The notes: generated by a model not told the origin, from the sequence alone. Shown: positions 17,209-26,157, numbered from the stretch's first letter. The stretch: DNA of 64,000 nucleotides from an uncultured Kiritimatiellota bacterium (GCA_934635225.1 CAKTYZ010000002.1:1-64000), one strand, 5' to 3'. Made by a program: numbers and translations.

Positions 17209-17886
17209 TCAAACATCGATTCGGATGATCTTGCGGATCATGAGCCAGCCCAGCACGATCAGAACGAGCATAAGCGCAACGGACAGGGCCCCCGCTGGGC
17301 TCGTCAAGAACGGAATCATCAATTTGGGCTTCAGGATCGTCATCGCGACGCCAAGGAAAATCGGCATCACCGAGACGACGATCCCTTGCAAGCGCCCCTG
17401 CGCCGTCAGGGACTTCACCTTCCGCCCGATCTTCATCCGCCCACGAATCGTCTCCGAGATCTTGTCGAATATCTCCGTCACGTTCCCGCCCGTCTTGCGC
17501 GAGATGAGAATCGCCGTCGTCACAAGCGTAAGGTCATCTGAACCGACACGCTGAGACAAGGACTCCAACGCCTCTTCAAAGCTCATGCCGATCTTCAATT
17601 GCTGCTGCAGGATTGCGAATTCCTCGCTCATCGGGTTCTCTCCCTGTTCGATGACGGAGTCAAACGCCTGCGAAACCGAAAGACCTGCCCGAAGCGCATT
17701 CGTCATCGTCGCCAGCGCCTCCGGCAACTGCTGATTGAACGCGGCACGCCGCTTGCCGTCCAGATAGCGGGCCAAAGGAGACTCGCCATTCTGCCATCCG
17801 GCCTTGATTTTCACGCCAGAGACGAGATACCATGCGATCCCTGCCAAGGACCCCGTAAACAACACGACTATCAGCCAAGCGACCAT
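17209..17886 (-). CDS. TadB/type II secretion F-family inner-membrane protein
   Basis: The protein (225 aa) has a hydrophobic N-terminus (MVAWLIVVLFTGSLAGIAWYL). A cytoplasmic T2SF-type domain follows (LPEALATMTNALRAGLSVSQAF, EEALESLSQRVGSDDL) and two C-terminal membrane helices (VVSVMPIFLGVAMTI, ALMLVLIVLGWLMI). TadB-type proteins form the platform of Flp/Tad pili. No other tad gene is next to it; metH follows by 23 bp, so this is an isolated copy. ATG 17886 lies only 6 nt after a TGCTATAAT extended -10, which suggests a leaderless mRNA. No Shine-Dalgarno is seen. Confidence 0.75.
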   Translation of the reverse strand: MVAWLIVVLFTGSLAGIAWYLVSGVKIKAGWQNGESPLARYLDGKRRAAFNQQLPEALATMTNALRAGLSVSQAFDSVIEQGENPMSEEFAILQQQLKIGMSFEEALESLSQRVGSDDLTLVTTAILISRKTGGNVTEIFDKISETIRGRMKIGRKVKSLTAQGRLQGIVVSVMPIFLGVAMTILKPKLMIPFLTSPAGALSVALMLVLIVLGWLMIRKIIRIDV

Positions 17887-17892
17887 GTCATC

Positions 17893-17901
17893 ATTATAGC
17901 A
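17893..17901 (-). promoter_or_regulatory. extended -10 promoter, likely leaderless transcript
   Basis: TGCTATAAT on the minus strand ends 6 nt before ATG 17886. Transcription would start at or next to the start codon of the TadB-like gene. Confidence 0.6.
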
Positions 17902-17919
17902 AAAAACGCCGCACGGCAC

Positions 17920-18591
17920 TTACGGATCCGCGCGGAAGTCAAACTTACGGCCCGTCAGAGGATGCGTGAAGACGAGACGGACTGACCGCAAATGGAGCCG
18001 ATCGGCCTTCTTCGCCCCATACTTCACATCACCCACGACAGGATGACCCGCCTCGCTGAAATGGACGCGAATCTGGTTTTTGCGCCCCGACTTGAGCGCA
18101 ATCTCGACCCGCGTCGTCGCGCTCGCGACCGACAGGCGACGCCATTCGGTCCGCGCGAGCTTCGGCTTGCGCGGACCCGCGCCGTGCGGGCCCTTGACCG
18201 AACGCACACGATAGCCGTCGGCGTCTTCAAGAAGCCAACTCTCGAAAACGCCTCGCGTCTCGGACAAGCGGCCCTCGACGCGCGCAAGATAGATTTTCTC
18301 GGTCAGCTCATTCCAGCGGTCACGGACAGCCTCCGCAAGGCGTTCGTCTTTCATGAACATCATGACGCCGCTCGTCTCGCGGTCAAGGCGATGGACAAGA
18401 TAGACGCGCTTGGAACTGCGCACCTGCCCCTTGCGCACATAGTCGTTCAGGAAGTTCTCGGCCGTGGGCTGGGCCGTGCGCGCGGCACGCCCCTGCAGTT
18501 TCGTGTGCGTCGTGAGAAGCCCCGCCGGCTTGTCGATCACGATCAAGTCGCGGTCTTCATATAGAATATCAAACGGCAGAAAACGGGACAT
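17920..18591 (-). CDS. RluA-family pseudouridine synthase
   Basis: The protein (223 aa) isomerises uridine to pseudouridine in rRNA or tRNA. The motif YLVHRLDRETSGVMMF carries the catalytic Asp in HRLDR. LIVIDKPAGLLTT is the typical N-terminal strand, and RKNQIRVHFSEAGHPVVGDVKYG the C-terminal RNA-contact motif. There is no S4 domain, so it is the short RluA/TruC type; the target site cannot be read from sequence. ATG 18591 is chosen because a near-perfect promoter (TTGACA-17-TATCAT) ends 7 nt before it. The mRNA is therefore probably leaderless, in line with the lack of a ribosome binding site. Confidence 0.88.
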   Translation of the reverse strand: MSRFLPFDILYEDRDLIVIDKPAGLLTTHTKLQGRAARTAQPTAENFLNDYVRKGQVRSSKRVYLVHRLDRETSGVMMFMKDERLAEAVRDRWNELTEKIYLARVEGRLSETRGVFESWLLEDADGYRVRSVKGPHGAGPRKPKLARTEWRRLSVASATTRVEIALKSGRKNQIRVHFSEAGHPVVGDVKYGAKKADRLHLRSVRLVFTHPLTGRKFDFRADP

Positions 18592-18598
18592 GGGGAGA

Positions 18599-18627
18599 AT
18601 GATAACATCTGCCGTCCCGACTGTCAA
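18599..18627 (-). promoter_or_regulatory. sigma-70-type promoter of the RluA-family gene, leaderless arrangement
   Basis: TTGACA at 18622-18627 and TATCAT at 18599-18604 are separated by 17 bp on the minus strand. The ATG follows after 7 nt. Confidence 0.75.
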
Positions 18628-18652
18628 TCAGCCGCACGGCGATCATCCCCGC

Positions 18653-20506
18653 TCACCAGACGCCGTGCAGACGCTTCTCGTACATCTCCGAGGCGAAACG
18701 GCGCGCCGCGCGCGTCAGTTCGGGATACGGGCGGTCGCAAACGTCGACAAAGCCAATCTGATACGCCTCACCGTCGCCGCGGCCGAGAAGAGGCTGGTCT
18801 CGGTACTGAAACCAATGGCATCCGACGAAAAGAGGATGGTTCAGCGCACCTTCGGCAAAGCGCGTGAAACTGCGTGCGCGCTCCGCCTGATCGCAGACAG
18901 GAGCAAGCCCCGGCTTGAACATGCCGCGGTCATAGCAACCGAAGTGGAACTCTCCGATCAGGAGCGGACGCTCCGTGCGCCCGTTCGCGAAGATCTTCTC
19001 CGAAACGTTGTAGATTGAATTGCCATAGGCGTTGACGGTGATGACATCGCAGTACCGCGAAGCCGCCGCCCACAATGCGCCGGCCTGGCGGAAGCCGACG
19101 AAACGGCTCCCCAAATAGAGCTTGCCCGGCGCGGCCTTCGCGAGTTCCTCCTGACAGATGCGGAAGTAGAGTTCCAGATACGGCCGCGCATGGTCTTCTC
19201 CGACGGCGGGAATCCACTTCTGGAACTGAAGCTCGTTGTCCACGAAGAATCCAATGCACATCGGGTCGATCGCCGCCCTGCGGAGTGTCTCGTCCTCCGC
19301 GAAACGCGCACGAATCGCGGCGCGAAAGTTCATCTCGAAGGACGGCTCCTCGAAGTCATAGATGTGGAACTTCGCATGACGCGCGACGCCCCGCGCCCGT
19401 TCAAGGACGCTTATGACATACGGTTTGCGCCCGCGCCGTGTCAGCTCACCCGCGCTCCAGTTGCCGATCGTGTTGATGCCCCATGCGTCGAACCGCTTGA
19501 GGACAAGGTCATAATAGGCATCCGCGAAATCCTTCCGTCCGAACTTCTTTTCGAGGTTCCAGATTGTAAACGCCATCTTTCCGTCAGGCGGAAAGTCCCC
19601 CTGATACCAGTCGGGGTGGCGGTTGCCGTCTGTTATGTCCGTCATGATGCGTGTGACGTCAATGCCAAGCGAAAAGAAAAGATGTCCTTCTGGCGTGACG
19701 AGCCACCACTTGCCGCCGACCTTCTCCGTGCGAAAGTTTCCCGTCGCCTTCAGTTTCGGCCCTTTCGCCCAACCGCCAAACCCGTCCCAACTCTCCGGCG
19801 CGGGCTTCAGCCGCGCGAGTTCCGCCGGAAGATCGCCCGCAAGCTCCTCATCACGGCGAATCTTGAACCTCCAGTCCGCGTGCGCGAACTGTCCGTAGCG
19901 GTCCACGAACGGCACATAGTCCGCAGACGGCACGAAGCGCGAGATTTCCGGCTCGCCTTCAAGGCGCAGGTTGGAGATCCGCAAGTCGGCAAGGCCTTCC
20001 GCCTCGTCCTCGAAGGGCCACTGCATCTTGAGCTCAATCTGCGTGATATGCGTCGTGTCGATGACATACGGGCCACGCGCTTCCTCAGGCGCGCCATAAA
20101 CGGACGGATGCGTCAGAAGCAGTTTCATCGTGCCTTTCTCGCCGGGGTTGAGCCCGATGCCCGTATTGACCGAGCGGTTCTTCTTGAAGATCGCCGTCGC
20201 GTGATCACCCGAATCACCGTCCGACGCGCCGGCCGAGACATGCATCGTCAGGCGCGCCTGACGCGTCTTCGAAAGATTCTCGACATCCACGGCGAGCCAC
20301 TTCGCTCCTGAAAAGTCGAGCGGCGGATCGGCCTTGAACCGCAATCCGCAGTCCCACTCGGCGCTCGGCAGCTCCAGTCGCACCTGATTCGCGCCCTCAC
20401 GCGTGACGCGCGCCTTGTGGACGGCGGAAAAGTCCGAGAGCGTCAGCGCCGACGCCTCAACGACCGACAAGACGAATGCCCAAAGAAAGCAAGCGGTTCT
20501 TTTCAT
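18653..20506 (-). CDS. GH50/agarase-like secreted glycoside hydrolase, copy 2
   Basis: The exported enzyme (617 aa) has the signal peptide MKRTACFLWAFVLSVVEASA. An N-terminal beta-sandwich (~20-190) precedes a TIM barrel. The barrel carries GKWWLVTPEGHLFFSLGID, INTIGNWS, GFFVDNELQF (candidate acid/base Glu) and LIGEFHFG (candidate nucleophile Glu), the arrangement of the GH50 beta-agarase-like group within clan GH-A. The substrate is not evident; beta-galactoside polymers are the family's usual targets. It is a clear paralogue of the adjacent gene at 20524, with the same motifs and order, so the pair is a tandem duplication. ATG 20506 follows CAGGAAG; the upstream ATG 20527, which would overlap the previous gene by 4 bp, is the alternative. 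Confidence 0.72.
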   Translation of the reverse strand: MKRTACFLWAFVLSVVEASALTLSDFSAVHKARVTREGANQVRLELPSAEWDCGLRFKADPPLDFSGAKWLAVDVENLSKTRQARLTMHVSAGASDGDSGDHATAIFKKNRSVNTGIGLNPGEKGTMKLLLTHPSVYGAPEEARGPYVIDTTHITQIELKMQWPFEDEAEGLADLRISNLRLEGEPEISRFVPSADYVPFVDRYGQFAHADWRFKIRRDEELAGDLPAELARLKPAPESWDGFGGWAKGPKLKATGNFRTEKVGGKWWLVTPEGHLFFSLGIDVTRIMTDITDGNRHPDWYQGDFPPDGKMAFTIWNLEKKFGRKDFADAYYDLVLKRFDAWGINTIGNWSAGELTRRGRKPYVISVLERARGVARHAKFHIYDFEEPSFEMNFRAAIRARFAEDETLRRAAIDPMCIGFFVDNELQFQKWIPAVGEDHARPYLELYFRICQEELAKAAPGKLYLGSRFVGFRQAGALWAAASRYCDVITVNAYGNSIYNVSEKIFANGRTERPLLIGEFHFGCYDRGMFKPGLAPVCDQAERARSFTRFAEGALNHPLFVGCHWFQYRDQPLLGRGDGEAYQIGFVDVCDRPYPELTRAARRFASEMYEKRLHGVW

Positions 20507-20523
20507 GAGGTTCTTCCTGATCT

Positions 20524-22317
20524 TCATTTTCCACTGAAGCGTAGATTATACATTGTTTCGCTGACTGTGCGTGCGGCTTCCGCAAGAAGCGCATACGGAC
20601 GGTCACAGACATCGACAAAGCCAATCTGGTAGTTCTCGCCGTCCGCGCGCCCGACAAGCGGCTGGTCTCGGTACTGAAACCAGTGCGAACCGACGAAGTT
20701 CGGATGGCGCAAAGCTCCCTCGACGACGCGGCGATACGCCCGCGCCCGTGCGCACTGGTCGCCCACGGGACAAAGCCCCGCCGAGAACATGCCGCGATGC
20801 CGCGTGCCAAAATGAAACTCGCTGTGCAGAATCGGCTTGTCGAGAGCCGGCGCGGCATAGTCGCCGCGCCCGAACGCTTCGACGCTGTTCACGTAAGAGT
20901 TGACCGAGATGACGTCGCACCACTTCGCGGCGGCTTGCCAGAGTGCCGCCGCATTGCGCAATCCCTTGAAGCGACAGCCCAGGTAGAGCTTGCCCGGTGC
21001 GACGGCGGCCAGCGCCTCCTTACACGCCCAGAAGTAAGGCTCATAGGCGGCGTTGTCTGCCGGGAACGAAAGCTCGTTGTCGATGAAGAACCCAAGGCAC
21101 ATCGGGTCTGTCGCCGCAACGGCAAGCGGGGAGTTCGCGACGTCGAACGCCTCGGCAACGGCCGCCTTCAGCTTTTCGGCGAACGTCGCGTCCGTCGTGT
21201 CGTAGAATCCATCCGCCCGATAGGGGACATCTTTTGGACGCGCGACGGCGACCAGCGCGTAGGGCTTCTTCCCCCGTCGCGTAAGTTCGCCGTCCGACCA
21301 GTTTCCGATCGTGTTCACGCCCCACGAATCCAGTCGCGCAAGGACGAAGTCATAATAGTCATCGCGCATGTCCTCCCGCCCGAACTTCTTTCGCAGGTTC
21401 CATGTCGGGAAACTCATCGAGCGGGCGGGCGCAGAGACATACCAGTCGCGATGCGCAAAGCCGTTCGGCGCATCGCTGTCAAGCTTGACGACATTGATGC
21501 CCAGCGAATAGAAGAGGTGTCCCGACGGCGTGACAAGCCACCACTTGCCGTCCACCTTCTCGGTTCGGAAATGTCCCGTCGCCGTGCGCTGCGGGCCGTC
21601 TGCCCAGCCGCCGTAAGCATCCCAACAGACCGGCGCGGACTTGAGGGTCGCGCGTTCCGTCGCGAGATCGGCGCGCAGGTCATCGTCCTTCGTGACCTTG
21701 TACATCCAGTTGCCATGCACATATTGCCCATAGCGGTCAACGAACGGGAAGAACCCCGTCGTCGGCGCGTGACGCGCAACGTCTGGCTCGCCCGCAAGTC
21801 GGATGTTGGAAATGCGGCAATGAAGAAGCCCGCTGAACTGACCTTCGTAGGGCCAAACGACACAAAATGAGATGTTGGTTATGTTTCGCGTGTCGAGCGT
21901 CCGCACGCCCTTGCCGCCTTCCGGAAAGTCGTAGATGTGCGCGTGCGGGAGCGGCAAGCGAATCGTCGTCTTCTCCCCGGGGGCGAGCGCACACCCGACA
22001 TACGTATCGGACGAAGCATCCCGGATCTGCAGGCAAAGGCGTTGCTGATGGTCCGTCGCAAGGCTTTCCAGATCGGCAACAAGCGCAAAACCGGACGAAA
22101 GGTCGAAGACCCCTTTCCCCGGCGGCGGAAGAAGCCGAAGCCCCGACGAATACTCGGCGCTGCGCGACGACAAGACGACAATCCCGTCGGCCGGAAACGT
22201 CAAGCGTCCGCTTCCGACCGCCGCAACTCGGTCACGCGCGAGGGAAACAACCGATCCGGCCGCGACGCATTCAAGCGTCGCCAGCCCTGCAACGGCAATC
22301 AGCAGAGATCCCCGCAC
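20524..22317 (-). CDS. GH50/agarase-like secreted glycoside hydrolase, copy 1
   Basis: The exported enzyme (597 aa) has a short signal peptide MRGSLLIAVAGLATLECVAA after a GTG start. The layout matches its neighbour: a beta-sandwich domain, then a barrel with GKWWLVTPSGHLFYSLGIN, VNTIGNWSDGELTRRG, GFFIDNELSF (candidate acid/base Glu) and LHSEFHFG (nucleophile position Glu). The two copies share many identical blocks, such as FVDRYGQ, WFQYRDQPL and YQIGFVDVCDRPY. It lies 12 nt after the stop of the VR-tailed beta-helix protein, so the three form one carbohydrate-degradation operon. GH50 membership is inferred from motifs. Confidence 0.72.
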   Translation of the reverse strand: MRGSLLIAVAGLATLECVAAGSVVSLARDRVAAVGSGRLTFPADGIVVLSSRSAEYSSGLRLLPPPGKGVFDLSSGFALVADLESLATDHQQRLCLQIRDASSDTYVGCALAPGEKTTIRLPLPHAHIYDFPEGGKGVRTLDTRNITNISFCVVWPYEGQFSGLLHCRISNIRLAGEPDVARHAPTTGFFPFVDRYGQYVHGNWMYKVTKDDDLRADLATERATLKSAPVCWDAYGGWADGPQRTATGHFRTEKVDGKWWLVTPSGHLFYSLGINVVKLDSDAPNGFAHRDWYVSAPARSMSFPTWNLRKKFGREDMRDDYYDFVLARLDSWGVNTIGNWSDGELTRRGKKPYALVAVARPKDVPYRADGFYDTTDATFAEKLKAAVAEAFDVANSPLAVAATDPMCLGFFIDNELSFPADNAAYEPYFWACKEALAAVAPGKLYLGCRFKGLRNAAALWQAAAKWCDVISVNSYVNSVEAFGRGDYAAPALDKPILHSEFHFGTRHRGMFSAGLCPVGDQCARARAYRRVVEGALRHPNFVGSHWFQYRDQPLVGRADGENYQIGFVDVCDRPYALLAEAARTVSETMYNLRFSGK

Positions 22318-22329
22318 GCCGAAGTCTCT

Positions 22330-25116
22330 TCAACGGACGAGGAAAAACCCGCCCGGACGCCGCTGGCACTCGTAACAGCCAATGTCGATCGCCTTTCCGA
22401 AGACGCGCGGCTTACCCAGCAGATCGACCGACGGCGTGAGCGCCAAGCCAGAGGCCGTTCCCTTGTTGCGCGCCGCCGACTGCGTCCCAATCGTGAAGTC
22501 GCCCGAAGCGAAGTCCATGAAGATGCGATCGATCGGCGCGACGAAACTCTTTGTCCGAGATGGCGGCACCGCAACCACAGGGCCTTTGTCCACCAAGACG
22601 CCAACAATCTCGACATCCGTCAAGTTGCTGTCGAACGTGCAATACGCGATGTCAATTCGAGCTGAGGTGAAGCGACCCTTCCCCGTCTCGTAATTCCCCG
22701 CGATAATGTTGTTGCGCAGACGTCCGTACCACGTCGTGCAGTGCACGCCAGCCGAGTCTTCGGACACCGCACCCTCGACGACATTGGAAACGATCGTGTT
22801 GTTCTCGATTTGCGTATCGTTGTTGTCTCCGCCGAACCGAACGCCCGCAGCACCCGGCTTCTCCGTGTCGCCCGACGTCACATACCGATTGTAGGCAATC
22901 AGCGAATTGCTCAGGCGTCCGTTCTTCGCCCCGTAAGGCACAAAAACAGCTCCTCCTGCAAGGCCTGAATTGGCGGACGTGCCTTCAACGGCGTTATTCG
23001 TGATGATGCAATGCGTCAATATCGCGGCACCCGTCAGAGAGACGCCCGCGCCCGCCGCATTCCCTTTCGCGCCAGACACAACCGCACGCCCGTTGCGAAT
23101 CACGCAATTCGAGACAACGCCTGAAACGAGGCGGAGATTGCCGCCATTTTCATCTTTGACACACCCGTCCGCGATCGTCAGGTTCTCAATCCAAGCTCCC
23201 GCATTGTTCACTTCAAGCGTCCGATGGTAGTAGGCATTCGGCTCTTCCACCGTGTTGCGCAGGATGACGCGCTCAGGCGTCGTGCCAAGCCCCTTCACCG
23301 TAAGGGCTTTCGTGATCGAAACCTGGTCACTCGACCCGTATGTCCCCTCGCCCAACAGGAGCGTATAGCCATCGTAGGCCTCCGCGATGGCCGTCTTGAG
23401 CGCCCCATATCCCGTCTCGGGCGTGTCATACGGGAACGCGGCCGACGTATTGCCGGCCGTCACGTAGACCGTAGACGATGCGACGCGGACATAGCCCTCG
23501 TAGACCATCTCGGCGGCCTCCTCTTCGCAGTCATTCGTCGCGGTAATCGTGACGGTGTAGACGCCCGGATTCTCATAGGTATGCGCAATCGTCGCCTCTT
23601 TCGTCGTCTGCCTCTCCGAACCGTCGCCGAAATCATACGAAAAGACAACGTTCTCCGGCGAGGCCGAATGCTCGCTCGCGTGCGAAAACGTGACGACCGC
23701 CGGTGCCCAGGCACGATCCTTCTCTGCCGAATCGATGCGCACGCTCATTTCCTGCTTCTGGAATTCGTAGCAACCGATGTCAATCGTGCCGCTCATGCGC
23801 GGCTTGCCGTCAAGGTCTGTTGCCGACGCCGCCGCACCGCGCGGATCGGCTCCGCCGGCATCGATCAGCACAGATCCGAGTGATGGATGATAATCGCCAT
23901 TCGCAAAGTCCGCGAAATCGCTCTCCCTGACCGTGACAAGCGTCGGAAACGTCGTCGTGGACAGTGCGCCGTCCGCCGTCGCGCAGTTGCGGAAGACCGC
24001 GTTCGCGTCCGTCGGCTGATTGCCAGTCCACTCCCGCCGCGTCTCGCCGTTGAAGTTGCCGAAGACAAGGCAGTTGACGAGAGTCTGGTTGGCGCTCCAT
24101 GCCCAAATGCCGTATTTTGCGTTCGCGACGACCGTCACGTTGTAGAGCCTGGAAGTCGCGCCCAGAAGCGCGCCACCGCAGGAACTGCCTTCAATGAGGA
24201 CGTCTTCGACCGAACAGGACGAACTGAACATGCAGAGGCTTCCGCCGTCATAATGGTCGTTTGAGCCGCCCTTCAAGTGGCAGCGCGAAAGCGTGGCACC
24301 GTTGTCCATGTAGACGTTTGAGCCTTTCTTGTCCTTTTCGCCCGTCGTCATCGTAATCCGGCCCTCGGCGATCCGCGTGTCGCAAATCGTTCCCGCCCCG
24401 AGCATGCGCACGTTGCCGCCGTCATTGACGGCCGTGCCGCCTGTAATCTCGCAGTTCTCAATTCTTCCCTTGTACTGGAACACGTTGCCGCCGACATTTT
24501 CACAGGAACCGCCCACGATCCGACAGTTCCGGATCGTTCCGTTGTCCAGGTAGACGTTGCCGCCACGCTTCTTCGCCTGACCGCCCGAAATGGTGCAGTT
24601 CAGGACAAGAGAGTCCCCCGTCATGTAGATGTTGCCGCCGTCAAGGTTGCTGCCGTTACCGTAGGACGTGCCGTCACGGATGACGCACTCGACCAGTGTA
24701 CCGCCGCTCATCTCGATCGCGCCGCCCTTGTCCGCCTTGAAGTCCGCGCACCCGACAATCGTTAAGTTCGTGACCGTCGGCTTCGCCGTCGCATTCATGC
24801 GAAGCGTGCGGTATTTTCCGCCCGAACGAATCGTCACCTCATCGCGCGTTGTGCCCTGGCCAATCAGGTTCGCCTTGAGGTCAAAGCCCCACTGATTGTC
24901 AGTCGTGTAGTCACCCGGCTTCAGGTAAATGTTGTTTCCTGCCGTCGCGCCGCCAACGGAGAACGCCTTGTCAACGGTCGCAAAGGCCGTCTCGACCGAT
25001 GTGCCGTCATTGCCGTCGTTGCCGCCCGAGGCGTCAACGTAATAATCGGCCGCCGCAACGCGAAGCGCACACACAGCCGGAAGAAGCATCGAAAAGACAA
25101 GCAGATGAGTGTTCAT
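22330..25116 (-). CDS. secreted right-handed beta-helix protein with PKD domain and C-terminal LVR tail
   Basis: The protein (928 aa) has the signal peptide MNTHLLVFSMLLPAVCALRVAA, then YYVDASGGNDGNDGTS, the usual opening of choice-of-anchor parallel beta-helix proteins. Helix coils repeat as GG(N/T)VY-type turns (GGNIYMTG, GGNVYLDNG, GGNVFQYKG). A DIGCYEFQ end motif closes the first helix. A PKD domain (YDFGDGSERQTTKEATIAHTY) follows, then a second helix closing with DIGCYECQ and the tail GGFFLVR. GGAGGT precedes ATG 25116, with an extended -10 at 25145-25153. It heads the operon with two GH50-like enzymes. Polysaccharide binding or lyase-like activity is possible but no catalytic residues are identifiable. 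Confidence 0.82.
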   Translation of the reverse strand: MNTHLLVFSMLLPAVCALRVAAADYYVDASGGNDGNDGTSVETAFATVDKAFSVGGATAGNNIYLKPGDYTTDNQWGFDLKANLIGQGTTRDEVTIRSGGKYRTLRMNATAKPTVTNLTIVGCADFKADKGGAIEMSGGTLVECVIRDGTSYGNGSNLDGGNIYMTGDSLVLNCTISGGQAKKRGGNVYLDNGTIRNCRIVGGSCENVGGNVFQYKGRIENCEITGGTAVNDGGNVRMLGAGTICDTRIAEGRITMTTGEKDKKGSNVYMDNGATLSRCHLKGGSNDHYDGGSLCMFSSSCSVEDVLIEGSSCGGALLGATSRLYNVTVVANAKYGIWAWSANQTLVNCLVFGNFNGETRREWTGNQPTDANAVFRNCATADGALSTTTFPTLVTVRESDFADFANGDYHPSLGSVLIDAGGADPRGAAASATDLDGKPRMSGTIDIGCYEFQKQEMSVRIDSAEKDRAWAPAVVTFSHASEHSASPENVVFSYDFGDGSERQTTKEATIAHTYENPGVYTVTITATNDCEEEAAEMVYEGYVRVASSTVYVTAGNTSAAFPYDTPETGYGALKTAIAEAYDGYTLLLGEGTYGSSDQVSITKALTVKGLGTTPERVILRNTVEEPNAYYHRTLEVNNAGAWIENLTIADGCVKDENGGNLRLVSGVVSNCVIRNGRAVVSGAKGNAAGAGVSLTGAAILTHCIITNNAVEGTSANSGLAGGAVFVPYGAKNGRLSNSLIAYNRYVTSGDTEKPGAAGVRFGGDNNDTQIENNTIVSNVVEGAVSEDSAGVHCTTWYGRLRNNIIAGNYETGKGRFTSARIDIAYCTFDSNLTDVEIVGVLVDKGPVVAVPPSRTKSFVAPIDRIFMDFASGDFTIGTQSAARNKGTASGLALTPSVDLLGKPRVFGKAIDIGCYECQRRPGGFFLVR

Positions 25117-25144
25117 TCTTTCTTACCTCCAATAATTGTAAAAC

Positions 25145-25153
25145 AGTATACCA
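25145..25153 (-). promoter_or_regulatory. extended -10 promoter of the beta-helix/GH50 operon
   Basis: TGGTATACT on the minus strand lies 28 nt before the ATG and is followed by a GGAGGT ribosome binding site. The 160-nt gap between this gene and folD holds nothing else I can identify. Confidence 0.6.
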
Positions 25154-25275
25154 TAACCCAACGCCAAAAACAAAACCAAAACCGCGTCAGATACCGAACC
25201 TAAGCCGATAAGCACCCTGAGACCAGGCATCTCCGAGCCCAGTCGCAAGACATTCCGACACGAGAAGCAACGCCG

Positions 25276-26157
25276 TTATTGGTGCGTGACGCGACGTGCG
25301 CTTTCCAACGTATTCCAGAGAAGCATCGTGATCGTCATCGGGCCAACACCGCCCGGGACCGGCGTAATCGCCGACGCGACGGTCGCGCAGCTTGCGAAAT
25401 CCGCGTCACCCACAAGACGGAACCCCTTGGGACGCGTCGCATCGGGAATGCGGTTCACGCCCACATCTATCACGACCGCGCCGGGCTTGAGCATTTCGCC
25501 GGTCAGCGTGTTCGGCCGCCCCGTCGCGACGACGACGACATCGGCAGTGCGCGTGAACGCCGCGACGTCAGGCGTGCCCGTGTGGCAGAGCGTCACGGTC
25601 GCATTCGTCTCCTTGCGCGCGAGCAAAACGGCGACGGGCTTCCCGACGATGTTCGAACGACCAATCACGACCGCGTGTTTGCCACGGAGATTCATTCCGG
25701 AGAACTCGATCAGCTTGATGATGCCGTGCGGCGTACAGGGCAGGAAACACGTCTCGCCAATGAGCATCTTGCCGACATTCACGGGCGTGAAGCCATCCAC
25801 GTCCTTCTCAGGTGCAATCGCGTCGATGACCTTCTTTTCATCAAATCCTTTCGGCAGCGGAAGCTGCACAAGGATGCCGTGAATCGTCGGATCGGCATTC
25901 AGGCGCACGATCTCATCCAGAAGGTCCTGCTCGGGAATCGTAGCCGGGAGACGGATTTCGCGCGAATACATGCCCGCCTCGGCGCAAGCCTTCTCTTTCG
26001 CCGTCACATACGAGACGCTTGCGGGATTCTCCCCGACGAGAATGACGGCAAGACCGGGCACAAGACCCGTCTCGGCCTTCAACGCCGCAACGCCAGACGC
26101 GATTTCGCCGCGCAGATTTTTCGCCAGCTCCTTGCCATCAATGATCTTCCCTGCCAT
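25276..26157 (-). CDS. folD: bifunctional methylenetetrahydrofolate dehydrogenase/cyclohydrolase FolD
   Basis: FolD interconverts 5,10-methylene- and 10-formyl-tetrahydrofolate in the cytoplasm, feeding purine and formyl-Met synthesis. Signatures are VGENPASVSYVTAKEKACAE (with the catalytic Lys in YVxxKxK), GILVQLPLP, PEKDVDGF, VIGRSNIVGKP (dinucleotide site) and the C-terminal TPVPGGVGPMT. At 293 aa it is full length. ACAGGAG precedes ATG 26157, and an extended -10 lies at 26193-26201, within the tail of the previous transcript. Confidence 0.96.
   Translation of the reverse strand: MAGKIIDGKELAKNLRGEIASGVAALKAETGLVPGLAVILVGENPASVSYVTAKEKACAEAGMYSREIRLPATIPEQDLLDEIVRLNADPTIHGILVQLPLPKGFDEKKVIDAIAPEKDVDGFTPVNVGKMLIGETCFLPCTPHGIIKLIEFSGMNLRGKHAVVIGRSNIVGKPVAVLLARKETNATVTLCHTGTPDVAAFTRTADVVVVATGRPNTLTGEMLKPGAVVIDVGVNRIPDATRPKGFRLVGDADFASCATVASAITPVPGGVGPMTITMLLWNTLESARRVTHQ

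Noticed and set aside
14810..17300. Cobalamin or SAM riboswitch before metH
   Set aside because: The gene starts 23 nt after the preceding stop, so there is no room for an aptamer.
17905..17935. Terminator after the RluA-family gene (GCCGTGCGGC then T-run)
   Set aside because: The stem is only 4 bp, and the T-run is part of the next promoter's extended -10 region.
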